Below, piece by piece: positions 23,326 through 37,217 of a DNA stretch of 64,000 nt. The position numbers and the translations under genes are program-made. Within the stretch, counting starts at the first letter, position 1, and every line of letters starts with the position of its first letter. The notes under the pieces were generated by a model that did not search any database, had not been told where the DNA came from, and was given only the letters and a program-made list of their open reading frames with translations. Origin of the DNA: Castanea sativa (taxonomy: Eukaryota; Streptophyta; Magnoliopsida; Fagales; Fagaceae); NCBI RefSeq assembly GCF_040712315.1, contig NC_134013.1:44599501-44663500 (forward strand), read 5' to 3'.

Positions 23326-24545
23326 CTTTCTTTCTTTATTTGGCTGTCGTGAAATGGATTTAAAATTTGAAATTTATGGGACCAGAAACTTCTATTTGTC
23401 TTCAAAAACAAGTCCAAAGCCAACAAGATATTTTCAAGTGAACCTTGGAGTTATGATAAGCATTTTATTGTTCTGCAACATTGTGATAAGGATATCCCCT
23501 CTTTGTGATCTTACTTTCAATCTAGCAACTTTTTGAGTTCAAGTTCATAATATCCTAATACGATATATGAGCCGTGAGACAGTTAAGGATATGTGTGAAG
23601 GTATTGGCGTGGTTGATTGTTCATTAGGAAACCTTGAGTCTAGGGGAGTAGGTTCATTAGTGTAAGGGTAGCACTAGATATCTTAAAGCCCCTATGTCGT
23701 GGTCGAATTGTAACTTTGGAGAGTGGTGAACGTATGAAGGTTTCTTTTCGTTACGAGCATTTACCAAATTTGTGTTATTGGTGTGGTTGTTTTGACCATG
23801 ACGACAACGATTGTGAAATGTGGATTGATAATGATGGTTCCTTGACTCCTGATGATAAGAAGTATGGTCCATTTATACATGCCCCACCTTTTTTCCCCTC
23901 AGAAAAAGAAAAAAAGAAAAAAAGAAATATGATCGCAGTGGAAGGTTTCTACAAGGGGTTGAAAACAAAGGTCGCTTGGGGTAAGCTCCATACTAGGAAG
24001 GTGGTTCCCATGCCAACTTAGGTGGCTTCCTAGGTTTCCCTGATGGAGGCTAATTCCAAAAAGGAAGGTGAGTATCTTCAGGATACATTTAATGTTGTTC
24101 ATTAGCAAAATTCAAATACACTAGCTGTGTCAATTAATACAATAATTTCCCCTCCCACGGTTAGCAATTGTCCTTAGAAATCTTTTTTAGAAACTCCTAA
24201 TGACATTGACCAAGAAATTAGGAGATTTGATTCACCTGATGGAATAAATATCGGTGAAAATCTATCTATATCTGTTTCAAAGATAGCTGGTTCCGATCCA
24301 ATTAATCCAGTGCATTAAGAATCAGAAGTTACGAGTAAGTCTACAAGCCCTCCTTCCTAGCATGGTTCTAGGAAATGTATTCCTTGGCTTGGCTCAAAAG
24401 GGGATTCCAAAATGGGTGAGAAATTGGTATACAAACGAACTAACGTGGTTATGGAAAATCAGGTTGAGTTACCTAATAAGCGAAGGCTGGTTTCTCAAGT
24501 TGATACAAATGTTTCTTTTTCTTCAACAAAGGTTGTGATATAGCC
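23326..24545 (+). pseudogene. LINE ORF1 (RNA-binding protein)
   Basis: Frames around 23370-23560 give EPWSYDKHFIVLQHCDKDIP and VQVHNILIRYMSRETVKDM, the DUF4283-type part of plant LINE ORF1. A CCHC zinc knuckle, CYWCGCFDHDDNDC, lies at about 23776-23817 after RMKVSFRYEHLPNL. Downstream is a low-complexity, stop-containing tail up to ORF2. The N-terminus is lost and at least two frameshifts are present. Its normal role is to bind LINE RNA. Confidence 0.82.
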
Positions 24546-27500
24546 ATGCTAGTCTCAATGAGTCTCCTCTGTTGGAACTGTCATGGGCTTAGGAACCGAT
24601 AGACAGTTCAAGAGCTTGTTGTACATGTACAAGATCCTGCAGTTGTGTTTTTAGCTAAAACATGGCTGGTTGAAGCAAAGCTAAAACGTTCTTTGAAGAA
24701 ATTAAATTTTGGGAATATACATGTTATGTCCAAAATTAACCATGAGGGAGGTTTGGCTCTATTGTGGAAAAAAGATGTAGACATTACAGTGGTTACCTCT
24801 TTACCCAATCACATTAACGCCCTTGTTAATAAAGATAAGGAAGATGGCTTGAGATTTACGGGTTTTTATGAGGCACTAGAAACTTTTAATCATATCTATC
24901 TTGGAGCTTACTTGGAAGCTTGTAGCATCGATATACTCTTCTGTGGTTATGTGCGGGAGATTTTAATGAAATTATGAGATCTCATGAAAAGCTTGGTGGT
25001 AGATTAAGACCAATGAAACAAATGCAGGACTTTAGAGATGCCATGGATGGGTGCGGTTTTGCATATTTGGGCTATGTTGGGAACAAGTTCACGTGGAGTA
25101 AGGTGCATATGGGAAAGATTGGATAGAGCAGTGGCCACCAATAATTGGATATCTATTTTCCCTACCATTAAGGTTGTTCATTTGGAGTATGGAACTTTAA
25201 ATCACAAGGCTTTATTCATTCATCCTTTGGGCATTCCTCCACGACAGAACAAACCATGGCAATTTGAACAAGTTTTGTTAAAGGAAGATAGATATCATGC
25301 CACAGTTAATTCGGCCTGGAGAAATGTTTGTGGTGGTGCCTCACCTATAACAATGGTTGTTGAAAATCTAAAAAATTGCCAAACTAGACTGCGAAGTTGG
25401 AGCTGAAATTCATTTGGCAATATTACCCGCAACTTAACAAAAAAAGAAAGGAGTTGAAAGAAGTAGAAGCCTGGGCCATTCGAGGGGGTAACTTTGACTA
25501 GATTTTCATTTTCAAGGATGAAATCAAATTATTATTAACTCAAGAAGAGTTACTATGGTGGCAAAGGTCGAAGTCCCATTGGCTTAAAGATGGAGATCAA
25601 AATACTCGGTTTTTTTTACAGCCAAGCCTCACAGTGGTTTAGGCACAATGAAATAAAGAGGTTGAGGAATTTGGATGGCTCCTGGTGTGATGATGAGGAT
25701 CTGATAGCTGACAAGTTTGTTGATTATTATCAACAATTATTTTCTACATCAAACCCGAGTCATTTAGAGGAGGTGTTGGAAGCTACTCCTCAAGTTGTCA
25801 CAGCAGAGATGAACCAAATGTTGTTGGATACTTTTTCCAAGCAAGAAGTTGATATAATGGTGAAACAAATGTCCCCTCTAAAGGCCCCAAGTCTCGACGG
25901 CTTGCCTCCTATAGTTTACCAGCAATATTGTGATGAAAATATGCATGTGCGCAACGAAAAACAAACAGATCTACTTCATTCATAAAAGTTAACATGTACT
26001 ATATAAGTTTCAAAATTTAAGAACAAGAGAGTGTACCTTGGAGCGGTGAATTTCAAAACCGAAGATCAGAAGTACTTGGGAGCACTTTCAATCTTCACTC
26101 CAATTCCACTAACACCCAAGATGTGTGGTCTCTCAATCAGTTCCAATGGGAGAAAATGTCAAAGTATCTAATACTTTCATAAATATATACTCTTGATATA
26201 TTTATGAAATATTTATGAAATCCAATTTTATAAATATATACTTTAGTAACTATTTACTAAAGTAGTTAGGCCTAACATTCTGAATAACAAACCCATTAAA
26301 CCTATCTCAAGAGAATATTTTGTATCTCCATTAAGAGATTATGAATTCCATCTTGAGAATATATGTTCCATCAACATTAAATGTGGTTGCCCAACATACT
26401 GAGGTTTTGACCATTACTCTAGATCTCACTCCTGATATATCAAAGCAACCTACACCTCATGATCAAGTCCATTATTCTCTCAGGATTAAGAGTTCATGCA
26501 AACATAAGTCGTGAGTTTATTCTTCATTTGACAATCGTTAGGAGAATAATAAATCTCACACCGGTCCTGTTCAATATGTTTTAACTCTTAAAACATATCA
26601 ACATATCAACTAGAAATCTCCATTTCCATAATCAAGACAAATCATCTTAGTTGATATGTTATAGTATTCGTAGATGAAATGCCCAATTTTCATCACCGAC
26701 TACGAACTAAATTTTGAGTTTACAAAGAATTTGTGATTTATATCTTCAGTGAATTTTCACATAAATCACATACTATGCATCTCATGAACTATATGATAAT
26801 GTCCCAATATTTATGTTACCATTATTTTAGACAATAGCAAAACAACTTTATTAAACACAACATTAAGTCATACATAATGTCATACATAATAAAATACATA
26901 GCATCATACAATAGGATTTAAGGACACTAATCCTAACATATTGGAGTTTAGCGATGATGTTTTCCAAGATGTCCTTTCTTGCTCAAATTCTAGTAAAATC
27001 CTTCCTAGCTTCAATCATACTTTTATTACATTAATTCCTAAGGTTAAAAGTCTTGTACATGTTACTGAGTTCCGTCCTATAGCTCTTTGCAATATTCTCT
27101 ACAAATTATTGTCTAAGCTGTTGGTGAATAGACTAAAAAAAAGTTTACTTGACATTATCTCATAATTACAAAGTGTCTTTCAATAAGATAAAGCTATCTC
27201 TAATACTATTTTGGTAGCTTTTGAAACCCTACATCATATGAAGACCAAGAAGATGGGTAAATGTTGTTTCATGGCCATGAAGCTTGACATGAGTAAAGCT
27301 TATGATCAGGTAGAATGGAATTTTTTGGCAAAATTAAAGGAGAAGATGGGGTTTGAAGACAAATGGTTAAATCTGATTTTGGAGTGTATTAGCACAGTTT
27401 CATATTCTATGTTGGTGAAGGGGGAACCTAGAGGTGACATTCGATCTACAAGAGAGATTAGGCAAGGAGATCCTCTATCTACCTACCTTTTTCTTCTGTG

Positions 27501-29639
27501 TTTAGAAGGGCTCAATGGGTTAATTCAGATGGCAGTTTCAATGGGGGGTATCAAAGGCTTCTCTTTGTGCAAAAACGGTCCTCAGATTTCACATCTCTTC
27601 TTTGCAATAGATAGTATGCTATTTTGCCTAGATGAGGTAAGGGAAATCCAAGTTATTCAAAATATCCTAGACAAATATGAACAAGCATCATGGCAACAAG
27701 TTAATAGAGGAAAAACTGACCTATTCTTTGGTAAGTCAGTTTTGGAGACAACAAAAAATGCCATTAAAGATTTATTGGGAGTTCCTGAGATTAAAGAATA
27801 TAAAATGTATTTGGGGCTTCCTACCATGGTTGGAAAGAATAAAGGAGCTAGTCTCAACTATATTAAGGAGGGGATATGGAATAAATTAAAAAGGTTGAAG
27901 GAAAAATTATTATCTCAAGCTAGAAGAGAGATTTTACTCAAGATAGTAGTCCAAGCCATTCTGATGTTTGCAATGAATTGTTTCAAATTACCAGTTGGCC
28001 TATGCTATGATATTGAGGCTATGATTTGTAAATTTTGGTGGGGCCAGCAAGGTGATCAAAGAAAGATACATTGGAAAAATTGGAAGACGCTTTGCCAGCC
28101 TAAAAATGAAGGAGGGTTGGGTTTTAGGGAGTTGAGTAAATTCAATGAGACAATGTTAGCTAAACAAGTATGAAGGTTGGCTAATGATGCAAATTCTCTC
28201 CTCTACAAAGTTTTCAAGGCCAAGTATTTCCCAAATAGAACTATTTTGAAGCAAAAGAAAATTCTAGTTCCTATTCTTGGAAAAGCATTCTTCGGGCGAG
28301 GAAATTAATTTTAATGGGTGCAAAATGGAGGATTGGGGATGGGTGCACAACTTGGATTTATAAGGATGCTTGGCTCCCTAGTGAAGGTGGTGGAATGGTG
28401 GTATTTCTAGCTTCGTTTTTGCATAAGGAGAATGTTGTTTCTGACTTGATAGATGTTGATTCAAAATGGTGGAACTCTCAACTTATTGACCAGCTGTTCT
28501 TCACCTTTGAAGCTCAGAAAATCAAGTCCATTCCCTTGTGCTTTTCTCCCCAACCTGATGTTCTATGCTGGTCGAATTTAAGCAGTGAGCTTTACAGTCA
28601 AGACTGGGTACAAGCTGCTGTGTGACTCGGAGAATAGAGAGCTGGCTTCATCTTCAGATCCTAGGAATTCTAGTTGTTTCTGGACTGGTTTATGGCTTCT
28701 AAAAATTCCAAATAAGGTTTAAGTTTTTCCTGTGGAGAGCTTGTACTGATTCTTTGCCCACTTTGAAGAGCCTGATGAAGAGAACAAAAGTCACAACTTG
28801 TATTTGTAGCCACTACTATAACAAGGAGCCTGAAACCACACTTCATGCTTTGTGGTACTGTGAGAAGATTACCCCGGTTAGGCAGCAAGCTTTTGCGGTT
28901 TTAAATTCTGTTTTTTACTCTCTAGCCTTTTTTGCAGATCTTCTTGATTTGGTCAGCAGCTCCCATCTCAGTCCAGATTTGTTTGCAATGATTTGCTAGC
29001 TTATTTGGCAGAGAAGGAATAAAACTCGGGTATGGGAACCTGTCTTGCCCCTTGCTAATATTGCAGCAACAGCCCATGACAATCTCAGGGAGTTTCAGAG
29101 TCTTCAACTTAAACCTCATGATACATCAAGACCAAGGCGTAAGTGTGGGAACCACCAGATACCAACACCTGTAAAACTAATTTCAACGGGACCATGTTCG
29201 AAGACTTAAATGAAGAAGGCATTGGGGCATTGGTGTTGTGGTTCGAAATTCCAAGGGAGAAACGGCGGCTATGTCTGAAAAGATTATCATGCCTCCTTCC
29301 ATGGTTATCCTGGAAACCATTGCAGCTAGGCGAGCTGTCCACCTTATTCCCGAGTTAGGCTTACCCAGCTCTATATTCGAAGGTGATTCTGAGGTCTCCA
29401 TCAAAGCTCTACAACAGAAGAATTTTCTACATCATTCTTTTGGTCATTTGATAAAAGACATATTGTCTTCAGCTAGTTCTCTTCAGAATTATTCTTTCGC
29501 ACACACTCTTAAGCACGGCAATGCTCTGGCTCATGCTTTAGCTAAGAAAGCGAGATTTTCTTTTCGGTCACAAGATTGGATGGAGTTTGTTCCACCAGAT
29601 CTTTACAACTGTTATGTTTCTAAACTCTTTAAGTATTAA
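24546..29639 (+). pseudogene. LINE ORF2: endonuclease, reverse transcriptase, zinc finger, RNase H
   Basis: The start is chosen at ATG 24546 because MSLLCWNCHGLRN, the usual beginning of the AP endonuclease, follows. The endonuclease continues to about 25200 (FNEIMRSHEKLGG). RT runs from about 25560 (SHWLKDGDQNTRFF) to about 28170, with a solo LTR at 25931-26938. RT motifs kept: FRPIALCNILYKLLSKLL, MKLDMSKAYDQVEW, IRQGDPLSTYLF. The FADD box reads FAIDSMLF, so one catalytic Asp is lost. A zf-RVT region follows (28690-28890). RNase H (29140-29590) has FNGT where FDGA is usual, a frameshift at about 29225, then FEGDSEVSIKALQ and GNALAHALAKKA. The enzyme is dead twice over. Confidence 0.88.
25931..26938 (-). 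mobile_element. Copia-type solo LTR, copy 3 (internally deleted)
   Basis: 1008 bp from TGATGAAAAT to CCTAACA, flanked by perfect TATTG duplications (25926-25930 and 26939-26943). It is the same family as 5355-6759 but lacks about 400 bp around 26180, including the region that holds the TATA-like motif in other copies. It splits the LINE RT after PPIVYQQY; the frame continues YWSL after the second TATTG. Confidence 0.9.
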
Positions 29640-29690
29640 TTAAATTGGCTGAGTTGGCTATTTTCTCAAAAAAAAAATATATATATATAT

Positions 29691-29990
29691 TACTTAGCCA
29701 AAAATAATAAAAGAATTACAAAAACTCCAAGATCCAAGATTAACACTTTTCGGAGGCAAGAGTACAACTCAAGAAGCTGATGTGAAAACATGATAGATGA
29801 TCAAAATAATACATCCATTTGCCTGGATTGAATATCAAATGATTCATCAATACAAAAATACAAACAGTCACAACTTTTTGAGTAAACAAAGAATGGGATT
29901 ATCAAACTTCGCAAAAAAATTTTGAAAAAAAAAATCCCTAATACAAAGAATTAAAGAATACAATCAAACTAAGGGGAAAGAACTAAACCT
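29691..29990 (-). other. 3' flank/UTR of the clathrin-assembly gene
   Basis: AT-rich sequence downstream of the TAG at 29993-29991. It probably contains the 3' UTR and poly(A) signals of the host gene. No single signal can be picked with confidence, and the LINE tail borders it. Confidence 0.5.
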
Positions 29991-32900
29991 CTAAATTAGA
30001 GTATGATTTCCTTGTTGTGGCATTGCACTTTGTGGATAGCCAACGAATGGATCTCCAAAGGGATTCGGTGAATCCATAGGTTGCATCTGTTGTTGAGGGT
30101 ATTGAGATTGATGGTGGAAAGGTACCACCATCATGTTGTGTTGCTGTTGTGGAAACATCATTTGCTGTTGTTGGTATTGCTGCTGTTGCTGAGCCATCAT
30201 TGCCATCTGCACATTGGGTGGAGGTGCTATGTTGTTGGACATTATAAATGGGTCCTGTTGTTGATCAAATGGATTTTGCATTGTCATCCCCTCATATCCA
30301 TACCCAGCATTCTGCAGTTGTATTTGTCTCCTGGCTGAGTCATCTTCATACAAGCTATCAAGTAAAAGCTTGTCAAACCCACCAGCCTGAACCAAAAACC
30401 AGTAGTACTTAAGATCTTGAATGGACTAATAATGATGCTAATTTAATGGACAATCCAGTAAATGCCCAGTCCAGTCACTTCATACGGTGATCAACCCACA
30501 ATTGTATCAACATCCAAACCAAAATGAAAAGGAGGCAAAAGTAATTGAGAGTAGTCAGTTAGGTTAAATTAGGACCAAACCACATTTTATCCAATCAGTA
30601 TTAGTATTTACATATTTTTACTAGTCTTATTGCAATTCAGTGAAACCCTCCCTAATAAAAAAAGATTCAATTAAAGCTATATCTCAAGCAAAGAATACAA
30701 AATAATGAAGTAATAAAAGAAGAAATAATTGCTAGAAGTACCAATTTGCTTTCTCCCAAGTGGCTACCAGTGTTGGTTGGTGTGGTAACCAATGCTAGCT
30801 CCCAACCTGAAGTCCCGCCGATGTCACTCAAACCATGATTAGTTAAAGAATTATTCCCTGCATATTTCAAAAAACAGAAATAAAGGGTAGTATCATATAC
30901 CAAAAAACATAAATTACAAATTAAATTGTGGGAGGGAACAACTTGAAACAAAAACCAAAATACAAAAAACAAAAACAAAAATGAAGAATTTTTCATATAA
31001 GAATTTTTCAAATAAGCAACAATTATGCTATCAATATCTTTCCCAGGAAAAGGACAATGCTAGAGGTCCACCCTTGGAGAGATATTTGAGCTAATTTAGT
31101 ATGATCAACAATGAATTTCAGTTTAATTCCTCTAAAACAAGTTGCCATGTTTGTCTATTATCTTTGTGCTTCAAAGGAACATAGACCATTTTCAATCAAA
31201 CCAGGTCTAGTGCACTTTTAGATGTCCTTGTCTTTTTGAAACACCAAATGAGGCCCCAAGCTCCCAATGAGTGCATTAAACAGACTATTATTACACCCTA
31301 CAAGGGAGACCTAAGTCAAATATATCTCACTCTAATATCAAAAACCACACAACCTACCAGGTGACACTATCGCAAGAGCCAAAGCATTGTTTTCATCTAG
31401 TTCTGCAACTTTTGGATTTATTTCATTCAGACCCTGCACAAAAAAGGTGCAAAAATAGAGGGAAAAAAAAACGTTTTATAAATACTAAAACAACTTCAAA
31501 TGAAACATGATATACATATACATACAACTTACCAGCAGGTCCCCAGTATCTTCAGTTGATATCAAAGGTGGAGGTTCCACCTCCTCTTCCTCAGGCTCGG
31601 CATCTACAAATGGTTTTCCCTCCTCAGCATTTTCCTCCTGTTTTTCACTTTCTGGAGGTTCTTCAGGTTCATCAGCTTTCACAATCATTTGTTCCGTCTC
31701 CCGATACTCCTAATATTAGAAAATACATCTTAGAAACCCAAATATAGACTCTTCCCACATATCATACATTTTATATTTGACATTAAATCATTTGTACAAG
31801 GTCATTATAAATGGAGGATGAACTAAGCTAAAAATAAAACTTTTTTTTTTCTCTTTGAAGTCCACCAATGAACAGAACTTTTGAGAAAGAATTTGGAAAA
31901 CTGGGCAGATTTAAACATATTCTTATGTATTAATTATGCCAAAAAGTTGGAGATGTGAAATACTGGACCAGATAATTAAAAGTGACAAATTTCTTAGGTT
32001 GCTAATATTCAGAATCAATTTTACAATTGAACTGACTTAAAAATCCAAGCACAGAATTTGACATAGCAAAACACAGAAAGAAACACAGTAAAAAGGAATA
32101 TGTTAATCACAGAAACCATTAGCAGCAACCTCAGATCTGCCCTACTCATTGCATAACGAACTAATTACTGTTGTGAAGCCTAGGAAGGTAAAATTGTATA
32201 TTCTACCAAAACATTTCTCCATTAAACACGAATGCCCAAACCCATAGACCTGTAAAATGGCTTGTTCAAAGATAGTTCTTAGGATCTTCAAATAGAAACC
32301 AAGCTCTCAAATATCTTAATAAAAAAACAACAACACCAAGCCTTAGTCCTATAATTTTGGGGACGGTTATTGATTAATAGACGAATTAGAGCTGGCCACA
32401 TATATTCTTTTCCACTATTCTATAATATCCAAATTTAAATGACAAGTCATTTATTATTATTAATTTAATTTTTGGTTTTCCACTACCATTTTTCGTTCTC
32501 TGAAATTGAATCAACTCACTTTTTTCCCACTAGTGCATTAATCGCTCTCCTCTAAGCATGACCAAACTATCTCAAGTGACTCTCCCTCATCTTTTCATCA
32601 ATAGGGGATCACAAATGTCTAAATAAAAGCATCATGGGATGACAAGATGATTACAGATCAGATATACATAAGTTATCAGGACAATGAATTAGAATATGAT
32701 ATGTAAATGAAAAGCAACTACACCAAAAGAAATTTATCCTAGTGATGTAATGCCATATATTTCCACATTCTTGTTCAAAAAGGAAACCTGGAAACGATAG
32801 CCAGTTTCAGTACTTGCCAGGGGAAAAAAATGAAGGAGCACGTGTGAGGTAAAAGTCATCACTATTCACTGATGGACAACTAAAGATGATCATAAAGTAT

Positions 32901-35900
32901 AAAGTCAAGATGTGACTTCAAAATGATATGGAAGGCTCAGCAAAACCTGAGCACCCTAGCCAGACAGTAAACTCAAGAAAGCTGTCAAAAATAATTATTG
33001 AGAGTAAAAAGAGAAGAATTCAGTTCTAAATATTTGAGCAACCTGCTCAGATAGTGCCGTATTGATCTACTTCCTGATATATAATATTTAAATTATCAAG
33101 TCCTGTGGAAGAAAAGGGCTCACATATATGAAAAGGAAACTGATAGAAAGAACCACTTGGGAGGTAGAAAGATCATCGTCAATGTCATCTATTTGCTTCA
33201 CAAATAAGTTCTCCTTCCATTTTCATTAATGCATCCCTTTCCCACAACAAAGCAATGTCAATGGCCTTCAGGAGCATTAAACCTGGGCTCCTCTCATACC
33301 TTTTTTTTTTAAATATTATATTTAAGTATTACTATCAATTAAGGAAGTAAAAAAAAGTATGAATTCAAATAGAATAGAATGATAGAAAAGAATACATGTG
33401 GCTGCCCTTGTCTAGCCTGTTGAGGATCCATAACTGATCCCAAATTTTTGGAACTAGGGCTTGGTTGTTGTCGTATATGTTAGTATGAGTGCGAATAAAG
33501 GCCAAAGTGACCATGTCTATTATGTTGGTGTTTGAATGTGTAAAATCTATTAAGACTAACAGAAAGCTTGCCTGGTATTAAAGGTTTCAATAGCAGAAAA
33601 CTATATACAACCAATGCAAAGTAGTAGAAATTTCAATCAGACAAGCCCAGGTATGACATCTCATAACATGTCAGCAAGAACACAGAATTGCATAATTACA
33701 CCAGCATATATCACAGAAATAGATTAAGAGAAATAGCTTCAGCTTTACTCAAGCATCATAACAAAATCCAGGTGATCAGTAATGAATTGTTAGCACCTTT
33801 TAATCTTATATTTAAGACTAATTGATGCAGGACAACCTAGGCTTCCCACCTAGATTAGTCCTACCGTAGACCTTAGGCTTCCCACCTAAGGTGTTTGGAT
33901 TCACCACCAAACAAACACAATGCAATCTCTGCAAATAATCTGAATAATAATAATCATAGTCTATAAAAGAAATCATCCGGAGCTTTATAGGCAGCTTCCA
34001 AGTACCACAAAGATAAGGATAAACTCTCCTAAACAATTTCAAATACTAATCTGATAATCCTAAACAATTTCAAATACTAATCCAATAATCCTAAACAAAG
34101 GATAATGATGAACAACTAATCCTAACAAAACTTAAATATCAATCCAAACTAAACAAATAACTAGGTTACAATCTGAAATTATCCACGGAAAATCTAAAAT
34201 GAAATATTGAAATAACTTTTGGTTATGCTCCTGCATTATTGATGGATAGCATGATTATAAACGTCATATCTTCTCTCTAAAATAAAAAGAGGACTTTCAC
34301 AATGCAAAATTTTTAAAGCAGGCTTCATATTCTGCCTTTTTGTGGTGGGATAATAAACCAAGATAGACACGTGTACATACATATATAGACAGATACATGC
34401 CCACATAACCAAAAGCATAAACACCCATGCAAGCATATACATATGTCAGAAAACCCATAACCGGATGGACACATTTTCTCACCAGTCTCTTATTCACCGA
34501 ACCTGTCTGAGGTGCTTCTTTTATATATTCTTCCATTGTTGCGAGGAATGATGGAGGTGGCTGTATAGTGCAAAAAACATAGTTTTGTAAAAAAATTCCT
34601 TTAGGTACAAGGTAGATGTCATCTTTTTAAGGCAAAAAAGGAACCTGTCTCAAAGATGGAAACTGATAGTTCCTAGTAAGATCCAAACCCTTGCAACAGT
34701 CATAAAAATCAGCAAGATTTTCAATCTGTATAACAAGAAAACTAATAAACCTAAGTTCCCAATAATAAATTTCATCCACATTGAACCCAAGAAGAAATTC
34801 ACCGCAATTCATATTGTCAAGAAATATATCCAAAGAACATTGTAAACCTGTTTGCCAGCTCTTTTGTAAACATTGAGCGCTTTCATAGCATCATGTCTTG
34901 ACATATCAAAGAACTGCAGGAATGATAGGGGTGAGCATTGTATTATACGGAAAAATAAAAGTACATGATACAAGTGATTCAGTCCAAAAGACAATAACCA
35001 TAGTGGAATCCTACCACGTCCACAAGATTTATAATCCCATCATTGATTGCACAATAAATCTTAAAGCTCTCTTTCAATACCTGCAAGAACAATGTTGTTG
35101 AAAATTTAAATACGGGCATTATAAGAACTTAAGTTTAACATAGATAATATGGTGTGAAAACAGAAAAGTAGTGCTTTTTGATTTACCAAACTGCATCACT
35201 GAAAAAAGAAATTCTTATCTAGGTATCTCTTCATTAATTTGCCAAGGACAAACTGAACAAATATCTAAGCATCTATTCAGATAATTATGACCTAAAAGAA
35301 ACCTAGAATACCAAACAAGCATTGGTAATCCCCAAAGGACAGCACTTAACTACGGTCTAAGGCAAGTAGAGCTCAAAGTATTGTAAAATGATGAATTTGT
35401 TAAAAGTTAGAAGGAACTGGGAAAAGGGTGGGAGGCTGGGGGTCGGGGGGGGGGGGGGGGCAGGGAGAGACAAGACTTAACAACCAATTTTTTAAAAATT
35501 GTATATTATAACTGATAAAAGAGTACATGCACCCACAAACATGCACATGTGCACATACTTCTGCTATAAATTTTCCGCTGTAATGTTGAGAAGATACTGC
35601 AGAAAGCAATACTTGACATATATATATAGACACATATCATGCCTACCAGGGCCAAGGCATACTGTATGAGGTAATTGCTATAAGCTGCTCCTTCAGGCTG
35701 CAAAACTTAGAGCATATTAGAGAGGCCATCCTTGGACAACAAAATAGCAACTAATTCAAGGGGAAGAAGATATCAAAGGCCAAAATTACAAGTATTTGAG
35801 ATTCAAAGAACCAACTGAATTAGGCAATTCATATCAAACATTACCTGGCAACCAATAAGGCGGTAAAGAAGCTGCTGCAATGCAGGCAGTTGTTCCAAAA

Positions 35901-37157
35901 GCTCATCACAACCCAACATCCGTGTTCTAGTAGGTACCTGTTACAATCAAAGATAACAATTTTATTCTAATCATGATGAAAGAATTTGATGGATAACCAA
36001 GATAATGATATAAAATTATCAAAAGCACATACCTTGGATGCTCCAGCTGACTTTGTGAAACGCTCTGACTCAATATCATATTTTAAGACTCTAAAACACT
36101 CAAGCCGTTCCTCTAGATACAGTGCATATGTCCGAACCCATGCAGAACAATCCCATGCTGCAAAGAGATATTTGTTCTGAGAATGAGATGTTACGGTACT
36201 AAAAATTACCAAGTGTATCCAAATCAGACTATTGAAGCAAAAACGGGGAAAAATTACAACTATAAATCCGGATAGAAGTATTCACCGAGAGGGCTCGAGT
36301 CATCTTTGAAATTGGATATTTGGAGGATGTGTCCTCTGTGTGAGTAATTTAGAAGCTCTTCTCTGAAGGTAGGATCAGCCTCTCTCAATGTTCTGTGAAT
36401 GACTATCAATGTCTTTATAGCAACCTGCACGTAGTGATTACGTCCATTAAAATCAGTACTCTCTCGAGCCTTAGCACCCACAATGACCAGCTAAGACAGT
36501 TTTCCAATTCTTCCTCCTCCACAAAAATAAAATGTCTCAGTGTTCATATTATATGAATCTCTAGAAAACGCATCAATTAGGAAAATACTGTCAAAATTAT
36601 TTAGATAGAAATTAAAAGAATTCCAATGATTTTAAAAAAATTGTTCAAGATGTGTTCCAAAAAAAAGGAAATAAGAAACCAAAAATTATATACAAAAATA
36701 CACATGAATGAATGCAAAGAAGAAGAGGCATTACAATCCAATTTTTTGTCTTGGACAATCTCCTTGCAAGTGCATGTATACAGTATGCCACATCGGCCCT
36801 TGGACGTGATACTGATGTGGCTGAAAAAATTTCTACAATGAAGAGAAATAAGAACATAAATTAGATATTTAAATGATAATCAAAATGCTTATTGCATTAG
36901 AGTCCAACAAAAATAAAAATAAAAATTGAAGCAATGTGACACGCGGACACCAAAATTGGAGGTGGTATTTTGTGTAACGGTTGCATACATCATCCCTCTC
37001 ACATGGAGGTGGATGTTGTATGCAACCACTACACAAAATAATAAATCCCCAGCTTGGTTGAGCATTGTTTCGATATAGATCTAAATCCTCAATGATACAA
37101 AACTCTTATATTCGTTACCTTTACTATGCAGATTCCGAAAAAGAACAAGAATAACAC

Positions 37158-37217
<60 letters not shown>

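Larger units (their letters stand above)
23326..29690 (+). mobile_element. L1-type LINE, 5'-truncated, split by a solo LTR
   Basis: Two ORFs in plus orientation followed by a ten-base A tract (29668-29677) and an AT microsatellite. ORF1 has a DUF4283-type region and a CCHC knuckle; ORF2 has endonuclease, RT, a zinc-finger-like domain and RNase H. This is the usual organisation of plant L1 elements. The 5' end is missing, and its first recognisable codons start directly at the end of element B's LTR. I could not find a target duplication. The 3' end lies about 300 bp from the stop codon of the convergent host gene. Confidence 0.9.

Noticed and set aside
28922..29404. Three minus-strand open frames near the LINE end that could be a small host gene
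   Set aside because: They lie opposite the LINE RNase H, which explains the coding potential on the plus strand.
30081..30338. Plus-strand open frame rich in Leu/His over the last exon of the clathrin gene
   Set aside because: It is the complement of the Gln-rich tail (CAA/CAG codons) and has no domain.
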